From DATGPD01 sp041398565 (lineage in GTDB: Bacteria; Planctomycetota; UBA1135; UBA2386), in NCBI GenBank assembly GCA_041398565.1, contig JAWKUN010000005.1, forward strand, positions 372,001 through 436,000: DNA of 64,000 nucleotides. Direction: 5' to 3'. The notes under the pieces were generated by a model, which saw nothing but the letters and a program-made list of their open reading frames with translations, did not search any database and was not told the DNA's origin. The translations under genes were made by a program, and so were the position numbers. How positions within the stretch are numbered: the first letter of the stretch is position 1; each line of letters starts with the position of its first letter. Below are positions 35,397-46,154 of this stretch, one piece after another.

Positions 35397-36007
35397 GCCG
35401 CGTGCTCTGGATCGCCAGCGCCAACCGCAAGAAGCGCCTCGAACTCGAGCGCCTGCTGCAGCCGCTCGGGTTCGACCTGCGCGGCCTCGAGGCGGCACCG
35501 CAGCCGGTTCGCATCGTCGAAGACGCACCCGACTTCGCGGGCAACGCGCGCATCAAGGCCGTCACCCTGGCGCGGGCCGTGGGTGCGCCGGCCCTGGGTG
35601 ACGACTCCGGCCTGTGCGTCGATGCGCTGGGCGGCCGGCCGGGCGTGCTGTCGGCCCGCTACGCCGGCGCCGACGCCAGCGACGACGACCGTGTGGCGAA
35701 GATCCTCGCCGAGCTGCGCGACGTGCCGCAGGCACAGCGCACGGCGCGCTTCGTGTGCGCACTCTGCGTGGCGGACGCCAGCGGCCAGGTGCTGCACGAG
35801 GTCCAGGACACTTGCGAGGGCAGCATGGCCTCCAGCCCACGAGGGGGCGGGGGTTTCGGCTACGACCCGATCTTCGTCCCGGATGCCACGCGCTCCGAGA
35901 GCGCCGCGCCGACGATGGCCGAACTGGGCGCTGCCGAGAAGGATGTCGTCAGCCATCGGGGCCGCGCCCTGCGCCGCCTCGCCGACTGGCTCGCGCACCG
36001 AGCCTGA
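35393..36007 (+). CDS. rdgB: dITP/XTP pyrophosphatase (RdgB/HAM1 family)
   Basis: 204 residues from GTG 35393, which overlaps the rph stop by 4 nt, indicating translational coupling. Family signatures: LWIASANRKKRLELERLL, EDAPDFAGNARIKAVTLARAVGAPALGDDSGLCVDALGGRPGVLSARYAG, GGGFGYDPIFVPD, MAELGAAEKDVVSHRGRALRRL. It removes non-canonical purine triphosphates from the nucleotide pool. Rph-RdgB adjacency is common in bacteria. A GGCTCGCGGTCGCA stretch just after the stop resembles the start of R2. Confidence 0.95.
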   Translation: MSRVLWIASANRKKRLELERLLQPLGFDLRGLEAAPQPVRIVEDAPDFAGNARIKAVTLARAVGAPALGDDSGLCVDALGGRPGVLSARYAGADASDDDRVAKILAELRDVPQAQRTARFVCALCVADASGQVLHEVQDTCEGSMASSPRGGGGFGYDPIFVPDATRSESAAPTMAELGAAEKDVVSHRGRALRRLADWLAHRA

Positions 36008-36113
36008 GGGCTCGCGGTCGCAGGGTCGCCGCCGCCGAATCGCCCACCACGCCCCACGGCGCGGCGCGGGAACCTCGTGCGCCGCGCCGTGCTGCGGTAG
36101 GGTGCTGTGCCCC

Positions 36114-37001
36114 ATGCTGCTCGCCCGCCTGTTCGCCGAAGGTCAGCGCATCTACGACGCGCGCTCCGATCTCCGCCAGCGCTTCGCCAGTCCAGCCGGC
36201 CTCGACTACTGGGTGTGGCTCATGTCGGACGGTCTGCGCCAGCATCCGGAGGTGGCGGCGCTGGTGCCCGTGCCGCCCCTCGAGCTGATCGGCAACGTGG
36301 TCTCGGCGCAGGCTGGAATCGAGTTCTTCCAAGAGTCCGGCCTCAGCGAGGCACGCCAGCTCTTCACCCTGCTGGCCGAGGGCGGCTTCACCCTGACGTC
36401 CGGCGGCAAGCTCCTGGACTTCGGCTGCGGCTGTGCCCGCATCCTGCGCTTCATGGCTCGCCTCGCCGACACGGTGCAGCTGCACGGCGCCGACCCCGAC
36501 GAGAAGGCGATCGCCTGGTGCCGCGCCAACCTCGACTACGCCCACTTCGAGCAGCTGTCGGCGTGGCCGCCGAGCCCGTATCCGGACAACACCTTCCGCG
36601 CGGTGTACGCCTACTCGGTCTTCACGCATCTCGACGAGAAGCTGCACCGCGCCTGGCTCGAGGACCTGCACCGTGTCACCGAGCCGGGCGCCGCGCTGGT
36701 CCTGACCACGGCGGGTCGTCGCTGCGTCGACGAGATCCTGGGCCCGCGTGCGCGCGAGTTCACCTTCCCGACCGGCGACGAGCTGCGCGCCGCCAAGCCG
36801 CGCCTCGAGGCCGGCGAGTACGCGTTCTTCCCGTACGACTTCGAGGTTTCCTCGCTGCCAGCCGAGATGGCCCCCCGCTACGGCATGACGTTCTTCTACC
36901 CGAGCTACATCCGCCGGCATTGGACCGACCTGTTCGAGGTCGTGGCCGCACACGAGGGGCCGTCGGGCTGGCAGGACTACATCGTGCTGCGGCGGCGGTA
37001 G
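36114..37001 (+). CDS. Class I SAM-dependent methyltransferase
   Basis: 295 residues from ATG 36114. SAM-binding motif I is KLLDFGCGCARILRFMARL. Asp in GADPDEKAIAWCRANL is the acidic motif II, and FRAVYAYSVFTHLDEKLHRAWLEDLHRVTEPGAALVLTTAG covers motifs III-IV as in methyltransferase type 11/25 enzymes. Substrate unknown. TAGGGT at 36098-36103 lies 10 nt before the ATG. Confidence 0.87.
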   Translation: MLLARLFAEGQRIYDARSDLRQRFASPAGLDYWVWLMSDGLRQHPEVAALVPVPPLELIGNVVSAQAGIEFFQESGLSEARQLFTLLAEGGFTLTSGGKLLDFGCGCARILRFMARLADTVQLHGADPDEKAIAWCRANLDYAHFEQLSAWPPSPYPDNTFRAVYAYSVFTHLDEKLHRAWLEDLHRVTEPGAALVLTTAGRRCVDEILGPRAREFTFPTGDELRAAKPRLEAGEYAFFPYDFEVSSLPAEMAPRYGMTFFYPSYIRRHWTDLFEVVAAHEGPSGWQDYIVLRRR

Positions 37002-37177
37002 ACGGGCCCTGCGGGTTGTCGCCCCGACGCCCGCCGAATCGCGTCTGCCGGTTTCAACCCGTCCGGCGCCGGCTAGGATGCAGGGCTTTTCCCGCCGCGC
37101 ACGGCTGCACCGAGGACCGGTCCGGCCGATCCTGCACCGGACCGCGGCTGCCGCGCCCGAGAAGACACCGCCCGCCC

Positions 37178-39007
<1,830 letters not shown>

Positions 39008-39009
39008 CC

Positions 39010-40635
39010 ATGGTCGAGTTGGTGACACCCGGCGACGTCGTCGACCTCGGGCGCGGCGCGGTCGACCGCGCCAGCGGCAAGAAGCGGGCGAAGTCGCACC
39101 GTCCGGTGCGCGACAACGTCGAGTCGTTCGCCATCGCCATCCTGTTCGCGGTGCTGCTCAAGCCCTTCCTGCTGGAGGCCTACCAGATCCCCACGCCGTC
39201 GATGCAGCCGACCATGATGGGCTGCCCGCCGGCCGGCGTGCACGATCGCCTGATCGTCGACAAGCTGCGCTACGCGCTGTTCGAGCCCAAGCGCTGGGAC
39301 ATCGTCGTGTTCCGCTACCCGATCCGACAGGTGCAGAGCTACGTCAAGCGCATCGTCGGCGTCGGCGGCGACCGCTTCATCATCGGCGGCGGCAACCTGG
39401 TGCCGGTCGACGCCGACGGCAAGGAGCAGGCGCCGATCCGCAAGCCGGCCAACATCCAGAAGGGCCAGTGGAAAGAGCTGTTCCCGGCACGCATGTACCT
39501 GGACGACAAGTCGCGCCTGCTCGACGGCTACTTCTCGGCGCAGCCGCAGTGGACGGAAGAAGACGGAGTGCTCAGCACGCGGGCCGAGCCCGGCCGCAGC
39601 GTGACCGTGAGCTACACCGACCAGGGCCACGGCGGGCTCGCCGACCGTGTGTACGACGGCTACCCGACCTCGGTGGCGAAGGCCATGCGCGCCGACGCAC
39701 GGACGATGATGGCCAGCTTCGAGGCTGTCGCCGACGCGCGATTGGCCTTCACCCTGCAGGCCTCGGGCACGGTCGAGAACCTGGCGGTCGAGCTGGACAC
39801 GCGCCCGCCTGGCAAGAGCAACAAGGCGCTGCGTTTCGCTCTCGAGGTAGGCGGCGGCAAGGCCCGGTTGGTCGTCCGCGAGGGCGGCAAGGAAGTGAAG
39901 GCGAGCGAGCCGGTCGATTTCGCGCTGGGCAACGGCAGCCGCGTCGGCATCCGTTTCACCCACGTCGACGGCGTGCTGCTCGCCGAACGCGACGGCACGC
40001 AGATCGCGGAACTCGCGTGCCATCCGTACCTCGTACTCGACGAGCTGCCGGTCGGCGCGGCGACGCTCGCCGTCAACGTGCGCGGCGGCGACCAGATCCG
40101 GGTGAGCGACCTCGTCGTCGAGCGCGACATCCAATACAAGCTCGGCTCGCTCAGCAAGGGCGTCCCGATCGAGGTGCCGGAGGGTCACTTCTTCATGATG
40201 GGCGACAACCCCGAGCAGTCGGCGGACGCGCGCGAGTGGCGCGCCATCACCGTCGGCGTCGAGCCGGACGGCACTCTCGTCGACCCCACCACGCACCCCG
40301 AGGCGCGCAAGATGGTGGGCAACCTGCGGCCGAAGGGGCTCAGCGACGAGGTCGATGCCGACGAGAACCCGGTGCTGGTGCCCGAGCGCGATGCCGTCGT
40401 GTTCACCGACGACTTGGGCGAAGTGCACGTCCTGCACGGACAGCCCAACCTCAGCCCGTCCGACAAGGCCTACGGCGTGGTGTCGGGCGTGTGGTTCGCG
40501 GGCGACAAGGGGCCGTGGCAGCCGCGCTCGCACCGCGTGCAGTTCGTGCCGCGCGAACACGTCCTCGGCCGGCCCCTGCTGAACTTCTGGCCGATCTGGC
40601 CGATCGGACCGATGCGGTTCGGCTTCATCCGCTGA
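39010..40635 (+). CDS. lepB: Signal peptidase I with a large internal insertion
   Basis: 541 residues, well over the usual 200-320. One N-terminal span (FAIAILFAVLLKPFLLEAY) precedes box B IPTPSMQPTM with catalytic Ser64. Box D YVKRIVGVGGD carries the general-base Lys113. Box E appears as GDNPEQSADAREW near residue 398. The roughly 270 residues between boxes D and E include a beta-rich module (PQWTEEDGVLSTRAEPGRSVTVSYTD through GDQIRVSDLVVERDIQYK) that looks like a concanavalin/LamG-type jelly roll. About 140 residues follow box E. It cleaves signal peptides of exported proteins, of which this window has many. It sits between lepA (2-nt gap) and lptB (4-nt gap). Confidence 0.92.
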   Translation: MVELVTPGDVVDLGRGAVDRASGKKRAKSHRPVRDNVESFAIAILFAVLLKPFLLEAYQIPTPSMQPTMMGCPPAGVHDRLIVDKLRYALFEPKRWDIVVFRYPIRQVQSYVKRIVGVGGDRFIIGGGNLVPVDADGKEQAPIRKPANIQKGQWKELFPARMYLDDKSRLLDGYFSAQPQWTEEDGVLSTRAEPGRSVTVSYTDQGHGGLADRVYDGYPTSVAKAMRADARTMMASFEAVADARLAFTLQASGTVENLAVELDTRPPGKSNKALRFALEVGGGKARLVVREGGKEVKASEPVDFALGNGSRVGIRFTHVDGVLLAERDGTQIAELACHPYLVLDELPVGAATLAVNVRGGDQIRVSDLVVERDIQYKLGSLSKGVPIEVPEGHFFMMGDNPEQSADAREWRAITVGVEPDGTLVDPTTHPEARKMVGNLRPKGLSDEVDADENPVLVPERDAVVFTDDLGEVHVLHGQPNLSPSDKAYGVVSGVWFAGDKGPWQPRSHRVQFVPREHVLGRPLLNFWPIWPIGPMRFGFIR

Positions 40636-40639
40636 CGCC

Positions 40640-41404
40640 ATGGCGACGCTGCTGAGCACCCGCGGCCTCACCAAGACCTACAAGCGCCGCCGCGTCGTCG
40701 ACGACGTCAGCATCCACGTCGACGAGGGCGAGATCGTCGGCCTGCTCGGCCCCAACGGTGCCGGCAAGACCACGACCTTCCGCATGGTGGTCGGCATGGT
40801 CAAGCCCGACACCGGCCGCGTGCAGTTCCACGGCAAGGACATCACCAAGATGCCGATGTACCGGCGGGCGCGCCGCGGGCTGGGCTACCTGTCGCAGGAG
40901 CCGTCGGTGTTCCGCAACATGACGGTGCTCGACAACGTGCTGGCGGTGCTCGAAGCGCGCCGGGTGCCGCGCGCCGAGCGCAACGACCGCGCCCTCGAAC
41001 TGCTCGAGGAGCTGCAGCTCACGCGCCTGCTCGACTCGAAGGCCGCCACGCTCTCGGGCGGCGAACGTCGCCGCCTGGAGATCAGCCGGGCGCTGGCGAC
41101 GCAGCCGTCGCTGCTCTTGCTCGACGAGCCGTTCGCCGGCGTCGACCCGATCACGGTCGAGGAGATCCAGAAGATCCTGGTCAACCTGTGCGCGCGCGGC
41201 ATCGCCATCCTCATCACCGACCACTCGGTGGCCGAGACGCTGCGCATCTCCAGCCGCTCCTACATCCTCGACCGCGGCACCGTGATCGCCGAAGGCGACG
41301 CCAAGTCGATCATCGAGAACGAGACGGTGAAGCGCGTCTACCTCGGCAGCCGGTTCGAGACCGGCATCACCCGCGAGGAAGAGGCCGCGCTGGAGCTGGA
41401 CTAG
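40640..41404 (+). CDS. lptB: LPS export ABC transporter ATP-binding protein
   Basis: 254 residues. Walker A GPNGAGKTT, Q-loop LSQEPSVF, signature LSGGERRRLEISRAL, Walker B LLLLDEPFAGVDP, H-loop ITDHSV. The sequence GLGYLSQEPSVFRNMTVLDN and FAGVDPITVEEIQ are typical of LptB. It powers extraction of LPS from the inner membrane together with LptFG, which are not in this window. It is the third gene of the lepA-lepB-lptB operon and supports a diderm envelope with LPS-like lipids. Confidence 0.94.
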   Translation: MATLLSTRGLTKTYKRRRVVDDVSIHVDEGEIVGLLGPNGAGKTTTFRMVVGMVKPDTGRVQFHGKDITKMPMYRRARRGLGYLSQEPSVFRNMTVLDNVLAVLEARRVPRAERNDRALELLEELQLTRLLDSKAATLSGGERRRLEISRALATQPSLLLLDEPFAGVDPITVEEIQKILVNLCARGIAILITDHSVAETLRISSRSYILDRGTVIAEGDAKSIIENETVKRVYLGSRFETGITREEEAALELD

Positions 41405-41410
41405 CCGAAC

Positions 41411-41460
41411 GGCTCGCGGCCGCAAGCGTGGCCGCCGGCAACGCCGGGCAAGGAAGCCGG
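41411..41460 (+). repeat. R2 element, copy c (second hairpin truncated)
   Basis: Begins 6 nt after the lptB stop. GGCCGC (41418-41423) pairs with GTGGCC (41428-41433); relative to copy a both arms are altered but still pair. The second hairpin has only its 5' arm (GGAAGCCGG), after which similarity stops. From 41461 to 41542 a GGCGCGCCGC/GCGGCGCGCC inverted repeat is the only structure I see. Confidence 0.5.
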
Positions 41461-41542
41461 ATTCGTTGCGAGGCGCGCCGCGGTGGTGCCGCCCCACCCG
41501 CCGTGCTCCGGAAAAACCCGTGGCGGCGCGCCGTTCGCCACC

Positions 41543-41730
41543 TGAGCTGCAAGGGCTGCGAATCGTCGCGGCGGGCGCGAATTCGGCCGTGTTGTTCCGT
41601 TGCCACAGAGCTGACCAGGCCACGCCCGAGCAGCCCTGGAAGCTCCAAGCTACAACAGCGCCGGCGGCCCCCTCCGGTCGGCGCTGCGCCGACATCAACC
41701 CTTTGGGTTGCGGCCGCCGGCAGCGCTGAG
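41543..41730 (+). repeat. Dispersed repeat R1, copy C
   Basis: 188-bp copy, nearly identical to A and B, on the plus strand downstream of the lepA operon. It is separated from the lptB stop by 138 nt rather than overlapping a stop codon. The closing stem ends with GGCCGCCGGCAGCGCTG, a small variant of the A/B sequence. Confidence 0.85.
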
Positions 41731-41844
41731 GAACTGGCGCGCCCATCCGCCCCTTTGAACCCTGGGAGGGAGGGTGCACACAACGACCGCGGGACGCTCA
41801 TAATCAGGCCGCCTGTTCCGCATCTCCCTATCCCACCTCCACGA

Positions 41845-42834
41845 ATGCAGACCAAACTCCTCGCCGCCGTCGCTCTCGTCACCGCTTCTCTCGCCGCACA
41901 GAACCCGCTCGCGTATCCGGCGGACACCGTGCGCGCCGGCAGCGGCAACCTGACCCCCTTCGGCTTCAGCTCGTCGCCCAACTTCGACGAAGGCCGCTGG
42001 CAGCAGCTCATCCCGGCGCACTACCTGCCGGGCGTCCCCTGCATGCTCTCGGGCATCGCCGTGAACTGCCAGTCGTCGAACGCCGCGGTGGCCTACACCA
42101 ACATCGGCATCGAGCTGAGCCACACCACGGCGACGTCGCTCGGCAACTCGTTCTCCGGCAACCTGCCGGCACCGCAGCCGGTGCTCAACGCGGCCGTCAC
42201 CGTGCCCTGGGCGATCAACACCTGGGTGACGATCAACTTCAGCACGCCGTTCGCCTACAACGGCAGAGACAACCTCGTGGTGTCGCTCACCAAGGTCTAC
42301 GACCGCGTCACCAACCCGGTGCCCGGCGTCGTCACCCACCAGACCACGGGTTCGCCGCACCGCACCGACCTGTCACCGGCCAAGTACGCGTTCAGCGCCT
42401 TCGGCCTCGGCGGCTCGACCACCGACGTCGTCCAGTTCAGCACCAACGCCGTACTGTCGATGCGACTGTTCTCCGACGCACCGGCGACGACGACCATGCG
42501 CAGCGTGACGCAGCCGGCGGGCAAGGAGTACCAGATCGGCACCGCAGCCGAGTACGCGGTGTTCGGCGCCACGGGGACCGCGTGGGGCGCCTTCCTCGAC
42601 ACGGCGCTGCAGCCACCGATCTCGCTGCCCATCTTCCAGGGCCGCCTGTACGTGAGCCCCTCGATCCTGCTGGCTTCCGGGACGACCGCTGGCGGCGTGT
42701 CGCTGTTCAACCTGCCGATCCCCAACGTCCCCAGCCTCGCCGGTTCCTACTGGACGATGCAGTCGGCGACCCTCAGCGCGTCGCTGCCGGTGATCACGAT
42801 GTCGAACGTCATCGACTTCTTCATCACCAACTGA
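41845..42834 (+). CDS. Secreted hypothetical protein
   Basis: 329 residues from ATG 41845, signal peptide LLAAVALVTASLAAQ. The mature protein is Ser/Thr/Asn-rich beta type (VPCMLSGIAVNCQSSNAAVAYTNIGIELSHTTATSLGNSF). The C-terminal ~80 residues carry the recurring exported-protein module (GRLYVSPSILLASGTTAGGVSLFNLPIPNVPSLAGSYWTMQSATLS). A CATAAT -10-like sequence lies at 41799-41804. The 440-nt upstream gap is occupied by R2c and R1 copy C. Confidence 0.75.
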   Translation: MQTKLLAAVALVTASLAAQNPLAYPADTVRAGSGNLTPFGFSSSPNFDEGRWQQLIPAHYLPGVPCMLSGIAVNCQSSNAAVAYTNIGIELSHTTATSLGNSFSGNLPAPQPVLNAAVTVPWAINTWVTINFSTPFAYNGRDNLVVSLTKVYDRVTNPVPGVVTHQTTGSPHRTDLSPAKYAFSAFGLGGSTTDVVQFSTNAVLSMRLFSDAPATTTMRSVTQPAGKEYQIGTAAEYAVFGATGTAWGAFLDTALQPPISLPIFQGRLYVSPSILLASGTTAGGVSLFNLPIPNVPSLAGSYWTMQSATLSASLPVITMSNVIDFFITN

Positions 42835-42855
42835 CCGGACGCGCGCGCCGCGGCT

Positions 42856-44268
42856 TCACGCCGAGGCCGCCGCGCGCATCGCCTGCCACAGCGCGACGAC
42901 GTCGTCGCGCTCGGTCGCCGCAGCCCCGACGCTGACGCGACACATCCAGCGCCCCTCGAGCTGCGCCGGTGTGAGGTAGGCCTCCCCACTGCGGTTGATC
43001 CGATCGACCCAGGCGAGCGTGTGGCGATCCAGCGCCTCGCCGGCCAGCCCCGCCGGCGCGTGCCGCACGCACACCGTCTGCAGGTGCACCGGCGCCAGCA
43101 CCTGCCAGTCCGCGGCCCCGGCCACCTGCGCGGCCAGCCAGCGCGCGTTGGCGAGGTCGCGGCGCAAGCGCTCCTGCAGGCCGTGCAAGCCCTCGAGCCG
43201 CACGAGGGTCCACAGCTTGAGGGCGCGGAAGCGGCGACCGAGCGCGATGCCCCAGTCGCGGTAGTTGGTCACGTCGTTGTCGGCAGCGGTCTGCAGGTAG
43301 CTGGGGTTGGTCCCCATGACTCGAATCAGGTGCTGGGCGTCGCGCACGAAGAACGCCGAGCAGTCGAAGGCCGCCCCCAACCACTTGTGTGGATTGACCA
43401 CCAGCGAGTCGGCGCCGTCGACACCGGCCCAGAGCGAGCGACACTCGGGCAGGATCATGGCGTTGCCGGCCATCGCCGCGTCGACGTGCACCCACGCACC
43501 GTGCCGCGCCGCCAAGTCGACCGCGGTGCCGACCGGGTCGAAGGCCGTGGTGGTGGTGGTGCCCGAGGTGACGACCACCGCGCAGGGCACCCGGCCTGCC
43601 GCGACGTCGGTGTCCAGGGCCGAGGCCAGGGCCTGCGGGTCGAGGGCGAACTCGGCATCGACGTCGACGGCGCGCACGTTGTCGCGACCGAAGCCGGCCA
43701 GCAGCGCGGCCTTCTCGACGCTGCTGTGCGCGTATCGCGACACGTACACCACCAGGGCCTTCGCTTGCCCCTGCAGACCGCGGCTGGCCAGCGAGAAGTT
43801 CGTGCTGCGCTCACGGGCGCACAGCAGGGCCAGCAGCGTCGCGGTCGAAGCCGTGTCCTGCAGCGCGCCGCGCCAGGACGGCGCCAGCCCCAGCATCTGC
43901 CGCAGCCAGTCGATCATGGTCTCTTCCACCTCGGTGAGCGCCGGTGCCGCCTGCCAGGACAACCCGAGCGCGCCGAGCCCCGTGCTGAGGTAGTCGCCCA
44001 GAACGCTGGCGAGCATCGCGTTCGACGGGAAGTAGCCGAAGAAGCGCGGATGCTGGAAGTGCGACAGGCCGGGCACCACGAACGCGTCGAGGTCGGCCAG
44101 CACGCTCGCGAAGGCCTCGGGCTCGGCGGGAGGCGAAACCGGCAGGCGTGCGCGCACGTCGCCCGGCCGCACGGCGGCCATCACCGGCAAGCCGGCGAGG
44201 CCGGCGCGAAAGTCCGCGACCCAGTCGACCAGCTCATGCCCGGCACGACGGAACTCCTCGACGTCCAT
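42856..44268 (-). CDS. PLP-dependent decarboxylase (group II, aromatic-amino-acid/glutamate decarboxylase-like)
   Basis: 470 residues from ATG 44268. Family features: HFQHPRFFGYFPSNAMLASVLGDYLSTGLGALGLSWQAAPALTEVEETMIDWL at the N-terminus, VVVTSGTTTTTAFDPV, HVDAAMAGNAMILPE (cofactor Asp), and NPHKWLGAAFDCSAFFV with the PLP-binding Lys295. It most resembles aromatic-L-amino-acid decarboxylases; the substrate cannot be told from sequence. TATCGT (44280-44275) is 6 nt before ATG 44268, which supports this start over the longer frame to 44361. It is divergent from cstA. Confidence 0.9.
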   Translation of the reverse strand: MDVEEFRRAGHELVDWVADFRAGLAGLPVMAAVRPGDVRARLPVSPPAEPEAFASVLADLDAFVVPGLSHFQHPRFFGYFPSNAMLASVLGDYLSTGLGALGLSWQAAPALTEVEETMIDWLRQMLGLAPSWRGALQDTASTATLLALLCARERSTNFSLASRGLQGQAKALVVYVSRYAHSSVEKAALLAGFGRDNVRAVDVDAEFALDPQALASALDTDVAAGRVPCAVVVTSGTTTTTAFDPVGTAVDLAARHGAWVHVDAAMAGNAMILPECRSLWAGVDGADSLVVNPHKWLGAAFDCSAFFVRDAQHLIRVMGTNPSYLQTAADNDVTNYRDWGIALGRRFRALKLWTLVRLEGLHGLQERLRRDLANARWLAAQVAGAADWQVLAPVHLQTVCVRHAPAGLAGEALDRHTLAWVDRINRSGEAYLTPAQLEGRWMCRVSVGAAATERDDVVALWQAMRAAASA

Positions 44269-44274
44269 GCCGGG

Positions 44275-44280
44275 ACGATA
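44275..44280 (-). promoter_or_regulatory. -10-like element 6 nt before ATG
   Basis: TATCGT, six bases (CCCGGC), then ATG 44268 on the minus strand. Leaderless candidate. Confidence 0.4.
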
Positions 44281-44387
44281 GGCGATGACCTCGGCGGCGC
44301 GCACGCCGCGGGGTGCCGGGGAAATCGATTCCACCGGACGGACGGACGTGGATCCGGTCAACGCCCGGAGCGAGGATGCTCGCGCCC

Positions 44388-46082
44388 ATGACGCTCGCGC
44401 CGTTGCTCCTCGGCTGCCTCGCCCTGTTCACGGTCGCTCACCTCGTGTACGGCCGCCTGCTGTCGCGCTGGTTCGGCCTCGACGCCAAGACGACGACGCC
44501 GGCGCACACCCAGTGCGACGGCATCGACTACGCGCCCACCGGTCGCTTCTACCTGCTGTCGCAGCACTTCTCGGCGATCTCGGCAGCTGGCCCGATCGCC
44601 GGTCCGATCCTGGCCTGTCTCGCCTTCGGCTACGCCCCGTCGCTGCTGTGGATCGTGCTCGGCTGCATCGTCATCGGCGCCATGCACGACTTCGCCGCGC
44701 TGGTGGGCTCGGTCCGCCACGGCGGTCGCTCGGTGGCCGCGATCATGCGCCAGCACCTCAACGGCCGCGTGTACGTCGCCTTCTCGCTCTACATCTGGCT
44801 GGCGCTGATCTACGTCATCACCGCCTTCACCGACGTCACCGCGCGCGCCTTCGTCGAGAATCTCGACGTCTCGCTCCCGGACGCCCAAGGCGGCCACCTC
44901 GCCGTCCCCGGCGCTGGCGTCGCCAGCAGCTCGATGCTCTACCTGGGTCTCGGCCTGCTCATGGGCTTGGTGACCAAGGCTCTGCGGCCGCCGCTGTGGC
45001 TGAACACGGTGATCTTCGTGCCCTTGGTCGCTCTGGCCATCTGGGTCGGCCCGCACCTTCCGCTCGACCTCCGAGCCGAAGGTGCCATCCCGTCGCGGCA
45101 CTGGGCGTGGATCATCCTCGTCTACTGCGGAATCGCCTCCGTCTTGCCGGTGTGGCTGCTGCTGCAGCCGCGCGGCTACCTCGGCGGCTTCTTCCTGTAC
45201 GTGATGCTGTTCGGCGGGCTGCTGGGGATCGTGTTGCGCAACCCCGCCATCGAGTTCCCGGCCTACAAGGGCTTCGTCGCCGGCAACGGGCAGACTCTCG
45301 TGCCCTTCCTGTTCATCACCATCGCCTGCGGCGCGTGCAGTGGCTTCCACGGCCTCGTCTGTTCGGGCACGACCAGCAAGCAGATCGACCGGGAGCCGGA
45401 CGCCCACCTCGTCGGCTACGGCGGCATGCTGCTGGAGGGCGTCGTGGCGCTGATCGCGCTGGCCTGCGTGATGGTGCTGCCGGCCGAGAGCAACATCGCC
45501 CGGCTCAACCCCGACAAGATCTTCGGCTACGGCGTGGGCCGTTTCCTCACCGCCCTCGGCGTGCCGCTGCAGCTGGCGGTGACCTTCGGCATGCTGGCCT
45601 TCGCCACCTTCGTCTACGACACCCTGGACGTGTGCACGCGCCTCGCGCGCTACCTGTTCTCGGAGATCACCGGCTGGCGCGGGCGCACGGCCGGTTTGGT
45701 CGGAACGGTCGCCTCGCTGGCCCTGCCGCTCTGGGCGACGGCGCAGACCATCACCAACGCGCGGGGCGTCTCGGTTCCCGCCTATCAAGTGATCTGGCCG
45801 CTGTTCGGCTCGAGCAATCAGCTGCTCGCGGGCCTCACCCTCACCGGCTTGCTGTTGTGGCTCGGTCGGACCGGCAAGCCACGGCTGCTCCAGGTCGCCG
45901 TGGGCCTGCCGGCGCTGTTCATGCTCGCCGTGACCATGAGCGCGCTGTGGATCCAGATCCGCAATCCTCAGGCCGGCACGCTCCTGTCGAGCGTCGGTGC
46001 GGTGATGCTGGCGCTCGCAGCGTGGACGACCGTCGAGGCCGCGCTTGCGCTCCGCCGCCGTCCGGCGCCGGCGCCGGCCTGA
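44388..46082 (+). CDS. cstA: Carbon starvation protein A (peptide/pyruvate transporter family)
   Basis: 564 residues from ATG 44388 (ATG 44376 is an alternative), about 16 hydrophobic spans. CstA signatures: HFSAISAAGPIAGPILACLAFGYAPSLLWIVLGCIVIGAMHDF, CGACSGFHGLVCSGTTSKQID, VYDTLDVCTRLARYLFSEITGW, FGSSNQLLAGLTL. Known relatives import peptides or pyruvate during carbon limitation. It is shorter than E. coli CstA (701), close to the shorter bacterial subgroup. Divergent from the decarboxylase gene. Confidence 0.93.
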   Translation: MTLAPLLLGCLALFTVAHLVYGRLLSRWFGLDAKTTTPAHTQCDGIDYAPTGRFYLLSQHFSAISAAGPIAGPILACLAFGYAPSLLWIVLGCIVIGAMHDFAALVGSVRHGGRSVAAIMRQHLNGRVYVAFSLYIWLALIYVITAFTDVTARAFVENLDVSLPDAQGGHLAVPGAGVASSSMLYLGLGLLMGLVTKALRPPLWLNTVIFVPLVALAIWVGPHLPLDLRAEGAIPSRHWAWIILVYCGIASVLPVWLLLQPRGYLGGFFLYVMLFGGLLGIVLRNPAIEFPAYKGFVAGNGQTLVPFLFITIACGACSGFHGLVCSGTTSKQIDREPDAHLVGYGGMLLEGVVALIALACVMVLPAESNIARLNPDKIFGYGVGRFLTALGVPLQLAVTFGMLAFATFVYDTLDVCTRLARYLFSEITGWRGRTAGLVGTVASLALPLWATAQTITNARGVSVPAYQVIWPLFGSSNQLLAGLTLTGLLLWLGRTGKPRLLQVAVGLPALFMLAVTMSALWIQIRNPQAGTLLSSVGAVMLALAAWTTVEAALALRRRPAPAPA

Positions 46083-46091
46083 GTCGGCCGC

Positions 46092-46097
46092 TATCAT
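46092..46097 (+). promoter_or_regulatory. Candidate -10 element
   Basis: TATCAT, with the ATG at 46155 about 57 nt downstream and GAGGAA (46144-46149) as ribosome binding site, a conventional leader. Confidence 0.4.
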
Positions 46098-46154
46098 CGC
46101 CGCACGGCTGCGGCACGCCGCCGCGACCGCCCTTCCCTGTCTCGAGGAACAGCC

